Origin: JAAZNF01 sp964561025
Lineage (GTDB): Bacteria; Myxococcota; B64-G9
Assembly: GCA_964561025.1 (NCBI GenBank)
Contig: CAZLNM010000068.1
Location: forward strand, 1-28,274
DNA length: 28,274 bases
Direction of reading: 5' to 3'
The translations under genes and the position numbers were made by a program. Below the pieces are notes generated by a model. That model ran no database searches. It was not told the DNA's origin and saw nothing but the letters and a program-made list of their open reading frames with translations. Below, in pieces: positions 24,533-28,274 of the stretch (within the stretch, counting starts at the first letter, position 1; each line of letters begins with the position of its first letter).

Positions 24533-25226
24533 GCACTCCGGCTGGAAGTTCGCCCCCGGCGCTTTTTCTCGTAATCCGGCGGATTTGCCGTTCGAAGTGC
24601 TGATAGTCACGGGTCTTTTTCCAGTTGCCGCCCCAGCGCCAGCCACGGCGGGTGAAAGCACGATATGCACCATCGCCGTGCCTGATCATCCCCGGACGGA
24701 CATCCTGGCGATCGAGGAACGCGCGGCCCTCTTCCGGGATCACGCTCTCGTTCACCAGGTACGGGTTCTGCCTGGGGTTGACGTCGATGGCGAGCCCGAA
24801 GGAGTGGATGGAAAATTCCCCGGGTTTGCCGGTGGAGCGCCGGCAGTGGAAGGCGGTGGTGTTGTTGTCCGCGGCCGACCTGCGATCGTCTCCTCCGTAG
24901 TGTTGGATCGGCCGCATCTTCTCGATGGGAAAGCCAAGCTCGAAGAGCTCACGAAAGATCTCGACCACTTCCTCGCAGATTTCTCGATGGACCACGAGCT
25001 GTCCCTCGGCGGACTTCCCCTGGAAGTCGAGGTGGGTGACCCGGGCGAGCCGCATTTCGTCGAGCGGCACCGGGCACCCCTCCCGGTAGCCGTTGCCGAC
25101 GATGCCCTCGCGCAGTTCTTGCGGCAGGGGCTCACAAGCGCCGGAAAATCCTTTCTGTTTCTCCACACCTGCGGCGGGTTGTGCAAGAGCCAGCGCGGCG
25201 GCGACGAGCAAACCGAAGTGCGCCAT
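24510..25226 (-). CDS. M15-family D-alanyl-D-alanine carboxypeptidase (VanY/endolysin-like)
   Basis: This 238-residue protein has a signal peptide (about 1-20). The zinc site of M15 peptidases is complete: S-I-H-S-F-G-L-A-I-D (His141, Asp148) and DYQHFE (His210), with WRWGGNW between. The family trims the terminal D-Ala of peptidoglycan stem peptides or cuts crosslinks. DFQGKSAEGQLVVH and an FPIEKMRPI helix upstream are also family features. A TATACT sits only six bases before the ATG and no ribosome site is visible, so a leaderless transcript is possible. The gene converges on, and overlaps by 23 bases, the lipoprotein gene ending at 24532. The C-terminal 20 residues are Pro/Ser-rich and may be unstructured. 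Confidence 0.88.
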   Translation of the reverse strand: MAHFGLLVAAALALAQPAAGVEKQKGFSGACEPLPQELREGIVGNGYREGCPVPLDEMRLARVTHLDFQGKSAEGQLVVHREICEEVVEIFRELFELGFPIEKMRPIQHYGGDDRRSAADNNTTAFHCRRSTGKPGEFSIHSFGLAIDVNPRQNPYLVNESVIPEEGRAFLDRQDVRPGMIRHGDGAYRAFTRRGWRWGGNWKKTRDYQHFERQIRRITRKSAGGELPAGVPSPRSSP

Positions 25227-25327
25227 GGGAACAGTATAATCACACCACGAGAAGAAGCTGAATAATTGTCGCGCGCGGCCTGTCGCAGGTCTGTATCGGA
25301 AGACAATATCCTAGAAAGGAGAGCGAA

Positions 25328-25666
25328 ATGAAAAAAGCGTTCGGGGTTCTTTCGCTGATGGTGGCGGCCTGTTTGTTCGTCGGCGCCTGCGGAGGCAGCG
25401 AAACGCCTGCCGAGAAATGGTGTAAAAATGCCACCAAGACCGCCTGCGAGAAGGGAGACGAGTGCGACAGCCTCCAGGGCATGACCGTGGCCCAGTGCAT
25501 CGACCAGATGATGGCGCTGATGAACAACTGCGATAACGCCACCTGGGACTGTCCGGCGGCGGCGAGCGGGGCCGATGCCTGCCTGGCCGCCATCAAGGCC
25601 CAGAGCTGCGCGGACTTCAACGCCCAGATCAAACCAGAAGCCTGCAACCTGTGCCCGGAGGACTGA
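25328..25666 (+). CDS. Small Cys-rich lipoprotein
   Basis: This 112-residue protein follows AAAGGAG and has a classic lipoprotein signal ending VGAC (Cys21). The mature part of about 90 residues holds ten further Cys, enough for five disulfides, spaced as WC, TAC, DEC, AQC, NNC, WDC, DAC, QSC, EAC and NLC. Small lipoproteins of this kind are frequent in myxobacteria-like genomes; no function is known to me. It is divergent from the M15 peptidase gene and ends nine bases before the stop of the convergent radical SAM gene. Confidence 0.78.
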   Translation: MKKAFGVLSLMVAACLFVGACGGSETPAEKWCKNATKTACEKGDECDSLQGMTVAQCIDQMMALMNNCDNATWDCPAAASGADACLAAIKAQSCADFNAQIKPEACNLCPED

Positions 25667-25674
25667 GCCGGCGC

Positions 25675-27147
25675 CTAGCCCGCGCGCGTGGCCAGATCCT
25701 TCCTAGAGGCGTTGAGCCGGGGAGAGTGGGCGCCGCACGACTCCATCTGGGTGAGCTCCTCGTCCGAGGCCGGGTAGAAGCCGAACTCTTGTAGCACGCG
25801 CAGCTTGGGCCGGATGTTGCCCTCAAGATCCAGGTGGAAGAACCCCGGGAAGACGTCCGGGTTTTGCTGGATGAACTGAAAGATGCCCCGGTGGCGCTCG
25901 GGGATCTCCACGTGGGCGAAGCGGCTGACCTCGTGGCCGGTCACCATGTACTCCGGCATGAGGTCGGGGGCGAACTGGAGCTTTTCGGTCCGGACGTGCT
26001 CCCGAAAGATCTCGGTCTGCGGGAGCAAGCACAACATGGAGGGCAGGATGCGCGCTCCCATCATGCGGAACGACACCATCTGGAACACCGACTGGTAGAA
26101 GTCCTGCATGGTCTCGAAGGGAAAGCCCCACACGTAGAAGAGATCCACCCGGCGGAAGCGGTCGCACGCCTGGCGCGCCACCCGGATGCTGTCGGCCGCG
26201 GAAAAGCCCTTCTTCACCAGGCGCAACACGCGATCGGAGCCGGACTCGACGCCGAAGCGGATCTCCACGCAGCCGCTCTTCGCCATCTCGTCCATCATCT
26301 CGACGTCGGTGAGGTTGATGCGCCCGAAGGCCTTCCACATGATCGACAGCCCGGCCTGCTTGAGCTCGCGGCAGAAGGCCAGCACCTGGGAGCGGCTGGA
26401 GACGAAGAACTCGTCCTGGAAAAGAACCAGCTCGGCGCCGCGGCGCCAAAGCTCGGCGATCTCGGACACGATGGAGCGCGGGCTGCGGTGGACCGGGCGC
26501 AGGTCCCAGATGGGCGCCACCGAGCAGAAGGTGCACGGGTAGGGGCATCCCCGCGAGGTGATCATGCCGAAGCCGGTGTAGCGCGACACATCGACCCGAT
26601 GGTAGGCCGACGGCGGCAGCGCGTCGAGGTCGGTGATGCGCGCGGGCCGCTCGGTATGGACCACCGCGTCCCCGTCGCGAAACGAGATGCCCGGCACCTC
26701 GCGCAGGGATGCGCCGTTCTTCAAGGCGCCGAGGAGCAGCGGCGCCGAACGCTCGGCCTCGCCGCGCACGATGATGTCCACCCAGGGGAAGCGGCGCAGG
26801 ATGAGCTCCTCGACCGACTTGGGGCCGACGCCGGCCAGGACCAGCGTCCGGTCGGGGTAGATGCGCTTGAAGTCGCGCATGGCCAGCAGGGTGAAGGGCA
26901 GGAGGTTCGCCATGCAGGAGAACCCCACCACCGGGGCGGGGTCGGCCAGAAAGCGAACCATCTCGGCGCTGTCGAAGGGTTCGGGGGCGTCATGGAGCTG
27001 GTAGTCGCGAAAGTCGACGACGAAACCCGCGTCCTCCAGGGCGCGGGTGACGTACAGCGGCCCCAGCGGCAGGTGGCGCTCACGCTCCACGGTGTCGTAG
27101 TAACGCACGTAGAGCATGTTGAGGTTGACGATGGTGATGTCGGCCAC
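25675..27147 (-). CDS. B12-binding radical SAM protein
   Basis: The GTG at 27147 gives 490 residues beginning VADITIVNLN, with GGAG ten bases upstream. An ATG at 27168 would add seven residues, overlap the upstream gene and lack a ribosome site. The N-terminal half (about 1-165) is a cobalamin-binding fold (LPLGPLYVTRALEDAGF, VLAGVGPKSVEELILRRFPWVDIIVRGEAE), without the DxHxxG lower-ligand motif, as usual in radical SAM relatives. The catalytic domain (about 195-400) has the iron-sulfur motif CPYPCTFC (Cys201, 205, 208) and FGVESGSD. Enzymes of this type carry out radical methylations and other modifications, and several act on ribosomal peptides. The directly upstream gene ends seven bases away and encodes a leader-like Tat lipoprotein, the most likely substrate or partner. 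The reaction is unknown. Confidence 0.9.
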   Translation of the reverse strand: MADITIVNLNMLYVRYYDTVERERHLPLGPLYVTRALEDAGFVVDFRDYQLHDAPEPFDSAEMVRFLADPAPVVGFSCMANLLPFTLLAMRDFKRIYPDRTLVLAGVGPKSVEELILRRFPWVDIIVRGEAERSAPLLLGALKNGASLREVPGISFRDGDAVVHTERPARITDLDALPPSAYHRVDVSRYTGFGMITSRGCPYPCTFCSVAPIWDLRPVHRSPRSIVSEIAELWRRGAELVLFQDEFFVSSRSQVLAFCRELKQAGLSIMWKAFGRINLTDVEMMDEMAKSGCVEIRFGVESGSDRVLRLVKKGFSAADSIRVARQACDRFRRVDLFYVWGFPFETMQDFYQSVFQMVSFRMMGARILPSMLCLLPQTEIFREHVRTEKLQFAPDLMPEYMVTGHEVSRFAHVEIPERHRGIFQFIQQNPDVFPGFFHLDLEGNIRPKLRVLQEFGFYPASDEELTQMESCGAHSPRLNASRKDLATRAG

Positions 27148-27154
27148 GGCGCGG

Positions 27155-27910
27155 CTACTCCTGCCCATCCTGGAAACGGATGCCGCGGGTGGGGCCGGGC
27201 CTCGGCGGCCGCGGCGGCGGCGCCTCGTCCGGCACCGTCCCGCCGTCCGGCTTGGGTGGTGGCACGTCGGGCATGATGCCGGTCACCGGCGCTGGCTGTT
27301 CGGGCCGCGGCGGCGGCGGCTCGGGAGGAGCGCCGCCGTCCCAACCCTCGGGCGGCTGCGCGAACTGCCCTCCCTCCGGCGGCGGCTGCGGAGGCGGCGG
27401 GACGTCCGGGCGGATGCCCGTGACCGTGGTTTCGGAAAGAGGCCGGATACCCTTGGTGGCGTTCATGTCCCGTGGCCGCACCACCGGCTCCTCCGGCGGC
27501 ACAACGGGGGCCTTGGGCGCGTCCTCGCACCCCGACAGCGCCGCGCCGCCGAGCAGCACCACCGCGGTGGCGGCGGTCTTACGTAAAAAGTCCCGGCGCG
27601 CCTCCGGCGGCGGCGGCAGGCTCTCGACCATGGCCCGCAACTGCTCCTCGGGCACCGCCTGGAGCATGGCCCGCTCGCGCTCGTTGAGCTCCACCCCGGC
27701 CGCCGCGGCGACCTGGTCGCGGCGCAGCAAGAGCTCCCGGGCGAACCCGGGGTCCACCGCCGCCAGGCGTAAGAGCTTTTGCATCCCGGTGGGCACCGGG
27801 GGCGTCTGGGCGCCCTCCTCGGGCGGGCGGCCGCCCACGATGGTCGTGCGCGGAGAGGGGTTCTTCGATTCCTCGGGCGGATCGTCGCCGAACATTCGCG
27901 AGCGGCCCAT
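27155..27910 (-). CDS. RiPP-leader-like protein with internal Tat lipoprotein signal and TGI(R/M)PD repeats
   Basis: This 251-residue protein starts behind GGAGG. Residues 1-40 are loop-like with RTTIVGGRPPEE. Residues 41-98 form a helical segment (TGMQKLLRLAAVDPGFAREL, then AAAAGVELNERERAML and an EEQLRAMV helix). It closely resembles leader domains of Nif11/NHLP- and Os1348-type peptide precursors. Then comes a Tat-type signal, RRDFLRK (105-111), a hydrophobic stretch and lipobox LSGC (Cys128). The rest is low-complexity Pro/Gly sequence with recurring elements: TKGIRP (152-157), VTGIRPDVPPPP (163-174), VTGIMPDVPPPK (209-220) and TRGIRF (241-246). The radical SAM gene follows seven bases later. 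I infer that the repeats may be modified before export. Alternatively this is an ordinary Tat lipoprotein whose N-terminus is a chaperone-binding segment. Confidence 0.75.
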   Translation of the reverse strand: MGRSRMFGDDPPEESKNPSPRTTIVGGRPPEEGAQTPPVPTGMQKLLRLAAVDPGFARELLLRRDQVAAAAGVELNERERAMLQAVPEEQLRAMVESLPPPPEARRDFLRKTAATAVVLLGGAALSGCEDAPKAPVVPPEEPVVRPRDMNATKGIRPLSETTVTGIRPDVPPPPQPPPEGGQFAQPPEGWDGGAPPEPPPPRPEQPAPVTGIMPDVPPPKPDGGTVPDEAPPPRPPRPGPTRGIRFQDGQE

Positions 27911-27979
27911 GCGCCACCTCCGGTCGGGTCGAACAGGATAGGAGCATCTTATTCAGGAACCGAAGCGGCGGCAAGGCGT

Positions 27980-28045
27980 TCTTTCTCCCGGCGGGACAAC
28001 GACGACGCCCTCGATCCCAACGTCACCATCACCTTCCAGCGCTGA
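27980..28045 (+). pseudogene. Possible 3' remnant of a decayed gene
   Basis: A 21-codon stretch ending in TGA reads SFSRRDNDDALDPNVTITFQR, which looks like the C-terminus of a real protein (acidic loop, then a beta strand). No start codon with a ribosome site or matching upstream coding sequence precedes it. It lies between the minus-strand Tat lipoprotein gene and the lipoprotein at 28164. It could equally be chance. Confidence 0.2.
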
Positions 28046-28163
28046 GGATTTCGAGCCGGCGGCACGCGCGAAAGAGCGAGTTGCGGTCGCGGGCCTCGTC
28101 AGGGTATAGCAGGCTATGCGAGGCGTTCTTTCGATGTCGGGGTCTTCTCCCCAGGAGGAATTC

Positions 28164-28274
28164 ATGTCACGAATGCTGTCCGCAGTTTTCGCTCTGCTCC
28201 TTTGCTGCGCTGGCTGCTCCGGCCCGCAACAGTCCGCCCCGCCCGCCTCGGCTCCGGCCGCGGCCGAGCCCGCC
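28164..28274 (+). CDS. Lipoprotein, 5' part only (runs off the window)
   Basis: An ATG behind AGGAGG opens a signal peptide with lipobox CAGC (Cys18) followed by a Ser/Ala/Pro-rich linker. Only 37 codons lie in the window, so the function cannot be judged. A weak promoter candidate, TTGCGG-N18-TATAGC, lies at 28081-28110, with the short palindrome ATAGC-AG-GCTAT overlapping the -10. Confidence 0.75.
   Translation, partial: MSRMLSAVFALLLCCAGCSGPQQSAPPASAPAAAEPA

Noticed and set aside
27180..27941. Plus-strand Gly/Ser-rich frame opposite the Tat lipoprotein gene
   Set aside because: Gly/Ser/Arg bias is the antisense of Pro-rich coding sequence; no ribosome site.

Overview
The window is GC-rich DNA from a bacterium that looks like a member of the Myxococcota or a related former deltaproteobacterial lineage. 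The grounds are indirect: many secreted lipoproteins, repeated cysteine-rich C-x4-DC modules, a cobalamin-dependent class II ribonucleotide reductase, a HEAT-repeat protein paired with an HD-GYP-like protein, and proline-rich Tat lipoproteins. No rRNA, tRNA, CRISPR array, integrase or transposase was found. Almost all of the window is ordinary tightly packed chromosome, with a few short dispersed palindromic repeats (core GGGGACAGGCCCC) between or inside genes.

Layout. (1) 192-8509, plus strand: a five-gene envelope cluster. It has a lipoprotein with two YhcR/ExeM-like OB-fold units, an S66 LD-carboxypeptidase, a large secreted 5'-nucleotidase-type phosphoesterase, a cysteine-rich secreted protein with one more OB-like segment, and a probable outer-membrane beta-barrel. 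In YhcR-type secreted nucleases the OB folds and the phosphoesterase/5'-nucleotidase are one polypeptide; here they are separate neighbouring proteins. (2) 8638-10483: a GNAT acetyltransferase facing away from a YkuD-type L,D-transpeptidase-like protein, with an inverted repeat and a terminator-like hairpin between them. (3) 10656-13289, minus strand: nrdJ, with a well-formed sigma70-type promoter and two NrdR-box-like sites spaced 32 bp centre to centre. (4) 13537-17142, plus strand: an operon of a HEAT-repeat protein, an HD-GYP-like protein with a degenerate GYP motif, and a double-ACT protein. The first two share an N-terminal domain. (5) 17357-18595: an exported trypsin-like protease with a long charged tail. 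(6) 18829-21351, minus strand: an outer-membrane-like protein, then a zinc-ribbon membrane protein and a soluble beta-propeller protein. (7) 21657-24532, plus strand: two overlapping paralogous lipoproteins. (8) 24510-25226, minus strand: an M15 D-Ala-D-Ala carboxypeptidase, then on the plus strand a small cysteine-rich lipoprotein (25328-25666). (9) 25675-27910, minus strand: a B12-binding radical SAM enzyme directly downstream of a protein with a RiPP-leader-like helical segment, an internal Tat/lipobox signal and a proline-rich tail with repeated TGI(R/M)PD elements. (10) The window ends inside a further lipoprotein gene.

The strongest candidate for something undescribed is region 9, a possible peptide-modification system in which a cobalamin radical SAM enzyme acts on a Tat-exported lipoprotein. 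Three peptidoglycan-active families (LdcA, YkuD, M15) and many lipoproteins give the window a cell-envelope theme. All functions are read from motifs by eye; no database search was run.
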